A stretch of DNA of 64,000 bases, from assembly GCF_000379105.1 (NCBI RefSeq), contig NZ_KB900609.1, forward strand, positions 4,638,644 through 4,702,643, given 5' to 3'. Position numbers and translations under genes: made by a program. The stretch is from Methylobacterium sp. WSM2598. Its GTDB lineage: Bacteria > Pseudomonadota > Alphaproteobacteria > Rhizobiales > Beijerinckiaceae. Below are positions 34,356 through 42,884 of this stretch, in pieces (positions within the stretch are counted from its first letter, which is position 1; each line of letters starts with the position of its first letter). The notes below the pieces were generated by a model that was given only the letters and a program-made list of their open reading frames with translations, had not been told where the DNA came from and ran no database searches.

Positions 34356-37300
34356 ATGAGGTTCCTGTCGGGTGTCTCGCTTGCGGCCGTGATCACGGCC
34401 ATCATGGGAGTCGGGGCGGCGCGGGCCCAGGCCGTCAACACGACGCCGGCCAACGTCAACGTGCTGAACCTGCTGGCGCCCTTCCTGTCGCTCGCCAGCA
34501 CCCCGGTCGGCCGGCAGACGCTTCAGCTCAACCTCTCGCAGGCGATCGCGCAGAACCAGAATGCGACGACGGTGCAGAGGCAGCTCGCGATCAGCGACAA
34601 GGCGCTGCCGGGCAGCGCGGCTTTCGTCACCGCCATCACCCTCGCCAACGGCACGACGGTCACTCTCGGGCCGGCCGACAATCTCGCGGGCGGCCTGCCG
34701 CTCCAGGCGGTCCAGGGCGCGGGCACGCTGAACCCGCTCCAGCCGGTCGGCGGTCTCGGCCCGCAGCTCGGCAGCCTCTACCAGGCCGGCATCCGGGCGA
34801 GCACCGCCACGACGGGTCCGCTCGCCGCGACCTTCGCCCTGCTCAACACGGCCTACTCGGTGATGGGCACCGATCTCGGCGTCGCCAAGAACTACTTCGC
34901 GAACGGCGCCGCCACGAACCCGGGCACGACGCCCGCGAACTACGTGCCGGTCCCGGCCGTCGCGCCGGCGGGCTCCACCCTGCCCACCCTGAACGGCCTG
35001 CCGAACGCCCGCGACAGCGTCTACGACCTCGCCTACGGGGTGACGAACACCCAGGCCGGCCAGGACGTCTACGGCAGTTCGCGGCCGATCCAGGTCGCGC
35101 CCGGCCGCTACGCGATCTTCGACCCGACGGCGCTCAACGGCATCGCCACCAACCCGTCCTTCCCGAGCGGGCACACGCAGTACGCCTTTACGGACGGAAT
35201 CCTGCTCGCCATGCTGGTGCCACAGCAATACCGCAGCATGCTGTCCCGGGCCGCCGAATACGCGGACAGCCGCATCGTGCTGGGCGTCCACTACCCGCTC
35301 GACATCGTCGCGTCGCGGGCCTTCTCGGCCTACGACCTCGCCCAGGCCTTCACCAACCCGGCCTACATCGCCAACGCCGCGACCACCGGCTTGGCGATGA
35401 ACCTGCCGGGCCTGTTCACGCGCGCCCAGGGCGAGCTCCAGGGCTACCTCGCGGCCCAGTGCGGCGCCTCCGTGGCGGCCTGCGCCGCCGGCGCCGCCAA
35501 CACGACCAACACCCCCTACCTGCCCTCGGCCGCCAATCAGGCGCTCTACCAGTCCCGCCTGACCTACGGCCTGCCCACCCTCCCGTTCGACCAAGCGCCC
35601 CGCGAGCAGGCCCCGGCGGGCGGGCCGGACGCCTCGATCCTCCTCGCGCCCCTCTACGGCGGCACCGGCGCGGCCGCGACGCTCGCGCCGAATCGCGGCC
35701 TCTCCGGGAAACTCGCCACCGCCACGATCAACCAGATCCTGGTCAACACCGAGACCACCGCGCTCGCAGCCTTCTACGGGCAGCCGCTCAGCTACTGGGC
35801 GCGCCTCGACCTCTACGCGGCCGCCGGATACTTCGACAACGTGGTCGGCACGCTGCGCATGGACCCGGCCGACCGCCTCACCACCGCGGTGACGATCGGC
35901 GATACCGGCGCCCTCTACGCGAACGGCGTGATCGGCGGGCCGGTCACGGTCGGAGCCGGCGGCCTCCTCGGCGGCACCGGCACGGTCGGCGGGATCGTGG
36001 CCCAGTCCGGCGGCACCGTGGCGCCCGGCACCTCGATCGGCACCCTGACCGTCGCCGGGACCGTCGCCTTCGCGGCCGGCTCGACCTACCGGGTCGAGGC
36101 CAACGCGGCCGGGCAGGCCGACCGCCTCGCCGCCACCGGCACCGCCGCCCTCGCCGGGGGCACCGTCGCGGTTCTGGCCCAGGCCGGCACCTACGCCCCG
36201 CGCACCCTCTACCCGATCCTGACGGCGGGCGGCGGGGTGAGCGGCAGCTTCGCGGGCGTCACCGCCAACTTCGCCTTCCTCACCCCGACCCTGCGCTACC
36301 AGGCGAACGAGGTCGACCTGACGCTCACCCGCAACGACGTTCCCTTCGCGGCGGTGGCCCGGACCCGCAACCAGGCCGCCGCGGCGAACGGCATCCAGGC
36401 GAGCGGCGGGGCGAGCGCCGTCACGGCCCGCACCGTCGGGCTGACCACGCCGGAGGCGGTCGGCGCCTTCCAGGCCCTCAGCGGCGACATCCACGCGAGC
36501 AGCGTCTCCGCCGCCTCCGAGACCGCCTTCTTCGTGCGGGAGGCGATCCTCGACCGCCTGCGCCGGGGCGAGGCGGGCGTGCGCGACTACGGCAGCCTGC
36601 CGGCCAGTTACACGGCCGACCTGCCCGGGCGGGCCGCCCCGGCGGCGCCCGTGCCGGTCCGGGTGCTCGACCCGCGGGTGTTCGGCCTCTGGGGCCAGGG
36701 CTTCGGCTCCTTCGGCGAGGCGCGCAGCGACGGGAACGCCGTGGCGGTGAGCCGCGACACGGCCGGCTTCGTGCTCGGCGCCGACCTGCGGCTGGGGAAC
36801 GGCCTCACGCTCGGCGTCGCGGGCGGCTACACGACGACGAGCCTCGACACGCCCGGCCGGGTGCAGTCGGGCACGATCGAGAGCGGCTTCGGGGGCGTGT
36901 ACGGCGGCTACGAGGCGGGTCCGTTCGCGCTGCGGCTCGGGGCGGTCTATGCCGGGGACAGCCTGCGCACGCGCCGCAGCGTGACCTTCCCGGGCGTGGC
37001 CGAGACCGAGGCGGCGCGCTACGGCGGCGCGACGGTGCAGGGCTTCGGCGAGATCGGCTACAGGATCGTGCTGGGCGGCGCGCCGTCCGTCGCGGGCAAG
37101 GATCCGCTCGCGCCCATCCCGGCCTTCATCGAGCCCTTCGTGGGCGGCGCCTCCGTGAGCATCGACCGCGACCGCTTCGCGGAGACCGGCGGGGTGGGGG
37201 CCCTCACCGGCGCCGCCCGGACGGCGGAGATCCCGACGCTGACGGCGGGCGTGCGGGCGCAGACGGGCCTCGACCTGGGCTTCGGCGCGCCGGTGATCCT

Positions 37301-37544
37301 GCACGGGCTGCTCGGCTATCGCCGGGCCTTCGGGGACGTGGTGCCGACCGCGCTGCTCGCATTCGGGGCGGCGCCGGGCTTCGTCACGGTGGGCATCCCG
37401 ATCGACCGCGACGCCCTCGTGGCGCGGGCCGGCCTCTCGCTGCGGCTCTCGGAGCGGGCGACGCTCGACGTGTCCTACACGGGGCAGGTCGGGCCGCGGG
37501 CGCAGGACCACGCCGTGAAGGGCGGCTTCACCTACCGGTTCTGA
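34356..37544 (+). CDS. Autotransporter with a PAP2-type acid phosphatase passenger
   Basis: The 1062-residue protein has a signal peptide (LAAVITAIMGVGAARAQA). The passenger carries PAP2 motifs: PSFPSGHTQYAF near residue 270 and SRIVLGVHYPLDIVASRA. An autotransporter repeat linker follows (VGAGGLLGGTGTVGGIVAQS, APGTSIGTLTVAGTVAFAAG). The last 280 residues are the outer-membrane barrel (FGLWGQGFGSFGEARSDGNA ... GGFTYRF, terminal Phe). It should expose or release a phosphatase at the cell surface, a plausible phosphate scavenger. Confidence 0.9.
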   Translation: MRFLSGVSLAAVITAIMGVGAARAQAVNTTPANVNVLNLLAPFLSLASTPVGRQTLQLNLSQAIAQNQNATTVQRQLAISDKALPGSAAFVTAITLANGTTVTLGPADNLAGGLPLQAVQGAGTLNPLQPVGGLGPQLGSLYQAGIRASTATTGPLAATFALLNTAYSVMGTDLGVAKNYFANGAATNPGTTPANYVPVPAVAPAGSTLPTLNGLPNARDSVYDLAYGVTNTQAGQDVYGSSRPIQVAPGRYAIFDPTALNGIATNPSFPSGHTQYAFTDGILLAMLVPQQYRSMLSRAAEYADSRIVLGVHYPLDIVASRAFSAYDLAQAFTNPAYIANAATTGLAMNLPGLFTRAQGELQGYLAAQCGASVAACAAGAANTTNTPYLPSAANQALYQSRLTYGLPTLPFDQAPREQAPAGGPDASILLAPLYGGTGAAATLAPNRGLSGKLATATINQILVNTETTALAAFYGQPLSYWARLDLYAAAGYFDNVVGTLRMDPADRLTTAVTIGDTGALYANGVIGGPVTVGAGGLLGGTGTVGGIVAQSGGTVAPGTSIGTLTVAGTVAFAAGSTYRVEANAAGQADRLAATGTAALAGGTVAVLAQAGTYAPRTLYPILTAGGGVSGSFAGVTANFAFLTPTLRYQANEVDLTLTRNDVPFAAVARTRNQAAAANGIQASGGASAVTARTVGLTTPEAVGAFQALSGDIHASSVSAASETAFFVREAILDRLRRGEAGVRDYGSLPASYTADLPGRAAPAAPVPVRVLDPRVFGLWGQGFGSFGEARSDGNAVAVSRDTAGFVLGADLRLGNGLTLGVAGGYTTTSLDTPGRVQSGTIESGFGGVYGGYEAGPFALRLGAVYAGDSLRTRRSVTFPGVAETEAARYGGATVQGFGEIGYRIVLGGAPSVAGKDPLAPIPAFIEPFVGGASVSIDRDRFAETGGVGALTGAARTAEIPTLTAGVRAQTGLDLGFGAPVILHGLLGYRRAFGDVVPTALLAFGAAPGFVTVGIPIDRDALVARAGLSLRLSERATLDVSYTGQVGPRAQDHAVKGGFTYRF

Positions 37545-37572
37545 GCCTCCACCCCGGAGCCCGCGGGTCATC

Positions 37573-37751
37573 CCAGCGGTCATCTCTCATGACCGCTGGT
37601 TCCGTTCTCGCATCGCCGCCAAGCCATTTCTCGCGCCAAGCCATTTCTCGCGCCAAGCCATTTCTCGCGCCAAGCCATCCTTCGCGCCAAGCCTTCGGCG
37701 CGGTGTCGACGGTTCGAGAGGGCCGACGGCCCGGTGCGTCAGCATCCCGGG
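37573..37751. repeat. Dispersed intergenic repeat, copy 2, with expanded 17-bp units
   Basis: The palindrome CCAGCGGTCAT/ATGACCGCTGG (37573-37599) is followed by four head-to-tail 17-bp units AGCCATTTCTCGCGCCA (37622-37689, last unit variant) and then GGCCCGGTGCGTCAGCATCCCGGG. Reverse-complemented, these blocks match copy 1 at 17272-17381 in the same order. The tandem units appear expanded only here. Confidence 0.8.
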
Positions 37752-37825
37752 CTTTTGGGATTAGGACATTCGAGACGGGTGCGCGCGTACCCTCCTGCCC
37801 GGATTGCTCCAGCGCAGGAGAGGCG

Positions 37826-38665
37826 ATGCCCGAGGCGCCCGCCCGGCCCCGCGACCCGGACCTGACGATCGTGCCCGAGGCGCGGCCGGTGCCGCGCCCG
37901 CCTGGCGCGGCGCCGCGGGTCCGGCGGCCCGCCGCCGCGCCCGCGGCGCTGCCGGAGGCCGGGGGCCCGCGCGGCCGGTTCGAGGCGCTGCTGCGCCATC
38001 CGGCCGCCATCGCCGGCGGGCTGCTGACCCTCGCCGCCACGGCCGCCGTGGCGGTGAACGCCCTCAGCTTCCAGAACGGCCGGCATCCTGCGCCCCTCTT
38101 CGCCCAGGCTCCGGCCAAATCCCCGGCCAACGCCCCGACCAAGTCCGCGGCCAAGCCCGACGCCCGCCCGCCCCGCCCCGCCCCGCACCCCGCCGAGGCG
38201 CCGCAGGACGGCATCGGCGAGATCCTCCGCGGCGACGCGCAGGTCACCGCCTCGGTCGCCCCGCACGACGCGCCGCCGCGGCCCGCCTCCGGCAGCCAGA
38301 AATCCCTCGCCTCCCTGCCGCCGCCCCCGCCGCGACCGAGGGGAGAGGCGGCGCCGGCCGCCTCCGCCAAGCTCGCGGCTCTCCGCGCCCCGGAAACCCG
38401 GGCGGCCGAGGCCAAGCCGGCGGCGCGGAGGCCGGCCGGCCCGGACCGGGGCGAGGCGCCGCACCCCGACCCGCAGGTCGCCTTCGCCCAGAAGGCCCTG
38501 GTGAAGCTCGGCTACGGCCCGCTCGCCGTCGACGGCCGCGCCGGCCCGGCCACCCGGGCGGCCATCGCCCGGTTTGAGCGCGAGCGCCGCCTGCCCGGCT
38601 CGCCGGAGGTGGCCTCCCGCACCCTAAAGGAACTCGCGAGCCGCTCGGGCCTCAAGCCGGACTGA
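37826..38665 (+). CDS. Membrane-anchored peptidoglycan-binding (PGB1) domain protein
   Basis: The 279-residue protein has a proline-rich cytoplasmic N-terminus, one membrane segment (HPAAIAGGLLTLAATAAVAV, about residues 58-78) and a long low-complexity Ala/Pro/Lys linker. A C-terminal PG_binding_1 repeat follows (VAFAQKALVKLGYGPLAVDG, RAGPATRAAIARFERERRLP). AGGAGAGG precedes the start. It probably tethers something to, or senses, the cell wall. It is followed 88 bases later by DUF1491. Confidence 0.82.
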   Translation: MPEAPARPRDPDLTIVPEARPVPRPPGAAPRVRRPAAAPAALPEAGGPRGRFEALLRHPAAIAGGLLTLAATAAVAVNALSFQNGRHPAPLFAQAPAKSPANAPTKSAAKPDARPPRPAPHPAEAPQDGIGEILRGDAQVTASVAPHDAPPRPASGSQKSLASLPPPPPRPRGEAAPAASAKLAALRAPETRAAEAKPAARRPAGPDRGEAPHPDPQVAFAQKALVKLGYGPLAVDGRAGPATRAAIARFERERRLPGSPEVASRTLKELASRSGLKPD

Positions 38666-38753
38666 GCGGCGGCGGGGCGCCGCGCCGCCCGGACCCGGTT
38701 GGCCCGGCGGTCCGGCCTGTGTAGCAGGGGCGGTCCGGCCGGGAGACTCGCGG

Positions 38754-39098
38754 ATGGCACGCCTTCGCTCCGATTTCTTCGTCGCCGCCCACCTGCGCCG
38801 CTGCGCGGTCGAGGGCGTGAGCGCGGTGCAGCGGCGGCGGGGCGCGCCGGAGGCCGGGGCGATCTTCGTCAAGGTGGATCGGCTCGACGGCCGCGCCGAC
38901 CTCTACGGCCCGGCGCCCCAGGCCCTGTTCGCCGCGGACGACGACGGCGTGCGGCGCTTCGAGGCGCTGATGACCGAGGCGATGCCCCCCGACGTCGAGA
39001 CCCGCCTCACCAAGGAGATGCGCTTCGACCCCGACCTCTGGATCATCGAGATCGACGACCCGCAGGGCCGCCACTTCCTCGACCTCGCCAAGGGCTGA
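38754..39098 (+). CDS. DUF1491 family protein, 114 aa
   Basis: Small soluble alphaproteobacterial protein with the family features LRSDFFVAAHLRRCAVEGVS, GAIFVKVDRLDGRADLYGP and FDPDLWIIEIDDPQGRHFLD. Length is normal. It often sits beside cell-wall or peptidoglycan-binding genes, as here. Function is not established. Confidence 0.92.
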   Translation: MARLRSDFFVAAHLRRCAVEGVSAVQRRRGAPEAGAIFVKVDRLDGRADLYGPAPQALFAADDDGVRRFEALMTEAMPPDVETRLTKEMRFDPDLWIIEIDDPQGRHFLDLAKG

Positions 39099-39131
39099 GG
39101 GGCGGCCCGCCGCCCGCGTGGCGCCCCCCGC

Positions 39132-40253
39132 CTACTCGCTCCTCGTCTGCGAGCGCCGGACGCGCTCGGGCAGGGCCGGGCGCAGGGCCGGCGCGGCCGG
39201 GCGCAGCCGCGGCGAGGCCGGGCCGTGATGGGGCCGGTGCTGCTCGGGGCCCGCGACGCGCTCGGCCGGCTCCTCGCCGAGGATGGCCGCGAGGAGGTCG
39301 CGGGCGGTGGCGGGAAGCGTCGTGCGGAACAGGTTCGCCAGGGCGAAGACCGCCTCGACCGAGCGGCCGATCTCGGGATCGAGCCGCAGGAACAGGAACA
39401 CGGCCTCCTCCTCGCTCAGCCCGGCGGCCCTGAGCGCGAGGGCGAGGAGGTCGTGGCGGCGCGGCGCGGCGAAGTCCCAGGCGACGCCCGCGAAGCCGAG
39501 GGCGGCGGAGAGCTCCGCCTCCGCCCGCTCCCGCGCGCCGCGCAGCGCGAAGGTCTTGAGGGCCTCCCCGAGGCCGCGCGGCGCCGGCCTGGCGAGGGGC
39601 CGCAGGGCGGCGCGGGCCGCCACCCCCTCGCGGATCCGCGCCCGCAGGCCGGTCGGCGCGTCGAGGTAGAGCGGGGCGAGGTCGACCGCCGGCAGGTCGT
39701 CGCGGGCGACGAGGGCGGCCGCGAGGTCCGGCCGCGTCCGGGCGCGGGCGACGAGGCGCGCCAGGGCCGGCCCGTCGAGCCGCGCCCCCCGGTTGCCCGC
39801 CAGGGCGAGGTCGACGGCCGGATCCTCCCGCAGGGTGAGGTCCTCGATCAGCGCGCGGCTGAGGTCGCCGCGCCGGGCGATCACCGCGTCGAGGGCCGGT
39901 CCGTTCTCGGCGGCGTCGAGGAGGTCGGTCGACAGGACCGGGCTCAGCCGCAGCACGGCGTCCCGCGCCTCGCCCCCGTGGGCGGCGAGGAGCCGCAGCA
40001 CGCTCTCGGGCGTGTCCGCGAGCGGCGCGAGCCTCTCGGCGACCAGCGCCGCCGTAGCGGCATCCACGGTCGGGATCAGCCCGCAGGCCAGGGCCTCGAA
40101 GGCCCGGATCGTGCCCGGATCCCGGACGGGCGCGGCCCGGAAGAGGTCCGTCTGGACCCGCAGCAGCACGGGCTTCATGTCGAGCCGGCGGTCCTGCGCC
40201 AGTTCGAGGAGGCCGGAGAGGTCCGGCAGGGCGTCGACGGCGGGACGTGACAT
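39132..40253 (-). CDS. DUF2336 family protein, 373 aa
   Basis: Helical repeat protein of the DUF2336 type, with leucine-rich helical units throughout (AALVAERLAPLADTPESVLR, VLRLSPVLSTDLLDAAENGP, GDLSRALIEDLTLREDPAVD). No enzymatic motif or membrane segment is visible. Members occur widely in Hyphomicrobiales, some with regulatory associations, but the role is unknown. It is convergent with DUF1491. Confidence 0.88.
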   Translation of the reverse strand: MSRPAVDALPDLSGLLELAQDRRLDMKPVLLRVQTDLFRAAPVRDPGTIRAFEALACGLIPTVDAATAALVAERLAPLADTPESVLRLLAAHGGEARDAVLRLSPVLSTDLLDAAENGPALDAVIARRGDLSRALIEDLTLREDPAVDLALAGNRGARLDGPALARLVARARTRPDLAAALVARDDLPAVDLAPLYLDAPTGLRARIREGVAARAALRPLARPAPRGLGEALKTFALRGARERAEAELSAALGFAGVAWDFAAPRRHDLLALALRAAGLSEEEAVFLFLRLDPEIGRSVEAVFALANLFRTTLPATARDLLAAILGEEPAERVAGPEQHRPHHGPASPRLRPAAPALRPALPERVRRSQTRSE

Positions 40254-40519
40254 CGGGCGGATCGGCTACGCAATACGAAGGCCCCGACCCTAGGGCCGGC
40301 CCTGTAAAGCGACGCTTAAGCCTGTCGGGAGGGGCGGGCGCCGGGGCTGGGGAAAGCGGGGATGCCGCCGGGACGCAGTGACGGACGGTTTACGGGCGAG
40401 GGGGGTCCGGACCCCGTCCCGAAACCTCTCGTTAACCACGCCGCGTCATGAGGAAGCGATCAGCGCGCCGCCGTCCCGCACGGCGGTTCTCGGAGGGTCG
40501 TCGGGTTTGGGAGGCGGCA

Positions 40520-40717
40520 ATGAGCGGTCCGGAGCATCGCGTCACGGGGAAGATCGTGCCCCTGAGGGCCTCGGCCCGGCCCGCCCGCCGGCCGGACGCC
40601 GCCGAGCACCCGGGCGCCACCGTCCTGCTCTTCACCGGGGTGCGCTATGAACGGATGCCCGATCCCGCCCCGCTCGCCTGCCCGCCCGCGGGCGGCGACG
40701 CCCGCAAGCGGGGCTGA
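40520..40717 (+). CDS. Small hypothetical protein, 65 aa
   Basis: The ATG at 40520 is preferred because GGGAGGCGGCA precedes it and the upstream extension is arginine-rich noise. The product MSGPEHRVTGKIVPLRASAR ... GATVLLFTGVRYERMPDP contains a short beta-like VLLFTGVRYER segment. It is followed seven bases later by a lipoprotein gene, so the two are probably co-transcribed. Function unknown. Confidence 0.6.
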   Translation: MSGPEHRVTGKIVPLRASARPARRPDAAEHPGATVLLFTGVRYERMPDPAPLACPPAGGDARKRG

Positions 40718-40724
40718 CGCGCGG

Positions 40725-41507
40725 ATGGGGCCGCGCGGCCTCCTGCGCCGCCCGATCCTGCTCGCCGCCCTGCCGCTCATCGCCTCCTGCGTGCAGCAGG
40801 GCGATCTCGGCCGCCCGGCTCCCACGGCCTGGAACAGCCTCGTCGACGCGGCCGGCGCGCTCGCGGCCCGCGACCGCAGCGCGCCGGCCTCGCCGTTTCC
40901 CTTCACGGAGGACGAGAAGGTCCTGCGCGACCGGGCGTGGCGCTACCTGATGCCGGCCCGCGATCCCTTCGCCTTCGAGGCGGCGCTCGCCGACCTCACC
41001 CGCGCCCGGCTGCTTCCGGCGGAGTGGCGCCCCGCCGCGCCCTCGGCGTATTTCGACGCGCTGATGGCGGAGGAGGCGCGCTCGCCCGTCTCCCGCTACC
41101 GCCGCCTCTCGGACGACGCCGCGGCGGACGGGCGCCTGCTCCCGGCCTTCGCCGAGACGGCGTCGCGGGTGATGCGGGCCGATCTCACGCGCCTGCGCAG
41201 CCTGCCCTTCATCCGCACCCTCAACGACGCGGACGTGCGCAGCGCGGCCCTGCGGGTGGCGGAGAATCGCTGCCTCGTCGCCTGGGTCCGCCGCGAGGCG
41301 CGCCTGCGCGAGGAGGGCTACCGCTACGCCCTGGAGCACCTGCTGGTAGCGGTGCCGGACGAGGAGGCGGTCGGCGCCGAGCGCGTGCTCGCCTTCCTGG
41401 CCGCCCGCCGCCGGCTGCTCGACCCGCTCCTGCCGGTGGACGCCGAGGCGCGCTGCGGCCTCGCGCCCGGGGAGGGGACCGAGGCGGTGCTGGTGACCAA
41501 GGGCTGA
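40725..41507 (+). CDS. Predicted lipoprotein, 260 aa
   Basis: The signal sequence RRPILLAALPLIASC ends in a lipobox (IASC; lipidated Cys near residue 22). The mature part is helical, with segments FTEDEKVLRDRAWRYLMP, SVSRY-like SPVSRYRRLSDDAA and LRVAENRCLVAWVRREARLR. No known catalytic motif is visible. It lies downstream of the 65-aa gene and convergent with the DUF1254 gene. Envelope location is inferred from the lipobox; function unknown. Confidence 0.78.
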   Translation: MGPRGLLRRPILLAALPLIASCVQQGDLGRPAPTAWNSLVDAAGALAARDRSAPASPFPFTEDEKVLRDRAWRYLMPARDPFAFEAALADLTRARLLPAEWRPAAPSAYFDALMAEEARSPVSRYRRLSDDAAADGRLLPAFAETASRVMRADLTRLRSLPFIRTLNDADVRSAALRVAENRCLVAWVRREARLREEGYRYALEHLLVAVPDEEAVGAERVLAFLAARRRLLDPLLPVDAEARCGLAPGEGTEAVLVTKG

Positions 41508-41549
41508 CGGAGGCCGCGGCGCCCCGACGCGGCGCCCCGGGCCGGCGGA

Positions 41550-42131
41550 TCACTCGTCCGGCCCGTCGATGGTGCAGGAGACCGAGCGCGCGGCCGCGTT
41601 GGCCAGCGCCTGCTGGCTCGGCAGGGCGGCGAGCACCCGCACCACCACGAAGCCCTGGCGGCTCGGCGCCACGATCCGGACGTCGCGGTTGCGCTCGTCC
41701 TCGTCCGCGTTGGCCAGCGCCTCGTCGAACTGGCGCTGGGTCATCACCACGAGTTCGATGTTGCCCTTCACGGCGGCCTGGTCGGTGATGGCGTAGAAGG
41801 CGCTGCCGCGGCCGTGCACCGAGAGGGATTCGAAGAGCGGGCCGGTCTCGGCCGAGATCCGCACCGGCCCGTCGTCGAGGTCGTAGGCGCAGACGCCCAC
41901 CGCCACCGCCGGGTCCTGCGGCGGCAGCCATCCCTCCGCCGCCTCGGGCGGGCCGCTCAGTTCGGCGGCGTGGATCAGCACCGAGGTGTCGTTGCTGAGC
42001 GTGGCGCGGGTGCGCGAGAGGGCGTCCCGGGCCGACAGGGCGGGGATCGCCAGCACCACCGCGATGTGGACGATGCCCGCCAGCACCAGCCCGGACAGCG
42101 TCGCGATGAGGAAGCGGCCGAAGGGGGTCAT
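41550..42131 (-). CDS. DUF1254-type membrane protein, 193 aa
   Basis: One N-terminal membrane helix (FLIATLSGLVLAGIVHIAVV) precedes a periplasmic domain with AVGVCAYDLDDGPVRISAET, GRGSAFYAITDQAAVKGNIE and VTQRQF-like VMTQRQFDEALAN. In Hyphomicrobiales this short form pairs with a DUF1214 gene, as here, where the ATG overlaps the DUF1214 stop (ATGA). The pair likely forms a complex. Function is not known. Confidence 0.8.
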   Translation of the reverse strand: MTPFGRFLIATLSGLVLAGIVHIAVVLAIPALSARDALSRTRATLSNDTSVLIHAAELSGPPEAAEGWLPPQDPAVAVGVCAYDLDDGPVRISAETGPLFESLSVHGRGSAFYAITDQAAVKGNIELVVMTQRQFDEALANADEDERNRDVRIVAPSRQGFVVVRVLAALPSQQALANAAARSVSCTIDGPDE

Positions 42132-42841
42132 CCGTCGCAGCCCAGGCGCGTGATCGAGGGGACGCCCTCGCGCTCGAGCACGCCGGTGCTCGCCGCGACC
42201 GGCGTGTCGTAGAGCCGCAGGACCAGGCGCAGGGCGCCCTCCCCGGGCGGGGTCGGCAGCCAGTTGCCGGGCTGGACCGAGGGCGACAGGGTGATGGCGA
42301 AGCGCCCGGATTGGTCGCGCAGCACCTCCGTCGAGGTGAAGCCGCGCCGCGGCACGGGCCCCTCCGCCGCGGGCGCGGCGGCGGGCCGGCGGCGCTCGGC
42401 GGTGAGCGTCCAGGCCCGGGCCGGCGGCGTCGCCCCGGCGATCCGGTAGCTGCAGCCGGGCGAGAGGCGCTGGCCCGCATCGTCCTCCCGGGCGGTGAGC
42501 AGCAGCCCCTCGCCGAGCGCGATCGGGATCTCGCCGGTGCGGGCGTGGATCGCCCGCACGTAGGGGTCCGCGTCGCGCGAGCCGATGCGCGGCCACGCCG
42601 TCCAGGCGTTCAGCGCGACGCCGCCGAAGGGGTAGCGCCCGCGCGTCGCCCAATTGGCGCTGGCGAGCCCCAGGCCGCCGCCGAGCGCGAGGGCGTAGAC
42701 CACGAGTCCCACGGTCCCGGTCCGGCGGGGATCGAGGCCCGAGCGCCGCAGGGCGCTGCGCGCCCGGGCGAGGGCGGGGCGGAGCGGGGCGGCGCGGGCG
42801 GACCACTCCGCCGGCACCCGGGCTGTTCGCGACGGCTGCAT
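42128..42841 (-). CDS. DUF1214 domain protein
   Basis: One membrane segment (TGTVGLVVYALALGGGLGLA) is followed by the DUF1214 region: GGVALNAWTAWPRIGSRDAD, FAITLSPSVQPGNWLPTPPG and ALRLVLRLYDTP. The ATG at 42841 is chosen; a GTG at 42880 would add 13 residues. It is translationally coupled to the DUF1254 gene and lies downstream of PBP1A on the same strand. The function of these paired envelope proteins is unknown. Confidence 0.82.
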   Translation of the reverse strand: MQPSRTARVPAEWSARAAPLRPALARARSALRRSGLDPRRTGTVGLVVYALALGGGLGLASANWATRGRYPFGGVALNAWTAWPRIGSRDADPYVRAIHARTGEIPIALGEGLLLTAREDDAGQRLSPGCSYRIAGATPPARAWTLTAERRRPAAAPAAEGPVPRRGFTSTEVLRDQSGRFAITLSPSVQPGNWLPTPPGEGALRLVLRLYDTPVAASTGVLEREGVPSITRLGCDG

Positions 42842-42884
42842 CGGCTGCGTGTAGCGCAGGTGCGGGGGCGAGGTCAGCACCCGG

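Noticed and set aside
34332..37583. Very long open frame on the minus strand opposite the autotransporter gene, and a long second plus frame (34337-38665)
   Set aside because: They are shadows caused by GC-rich codons; the protein sequences are low-complexity Arg/Gly/Ala and the supported gene is the autotransporter in the third frame.
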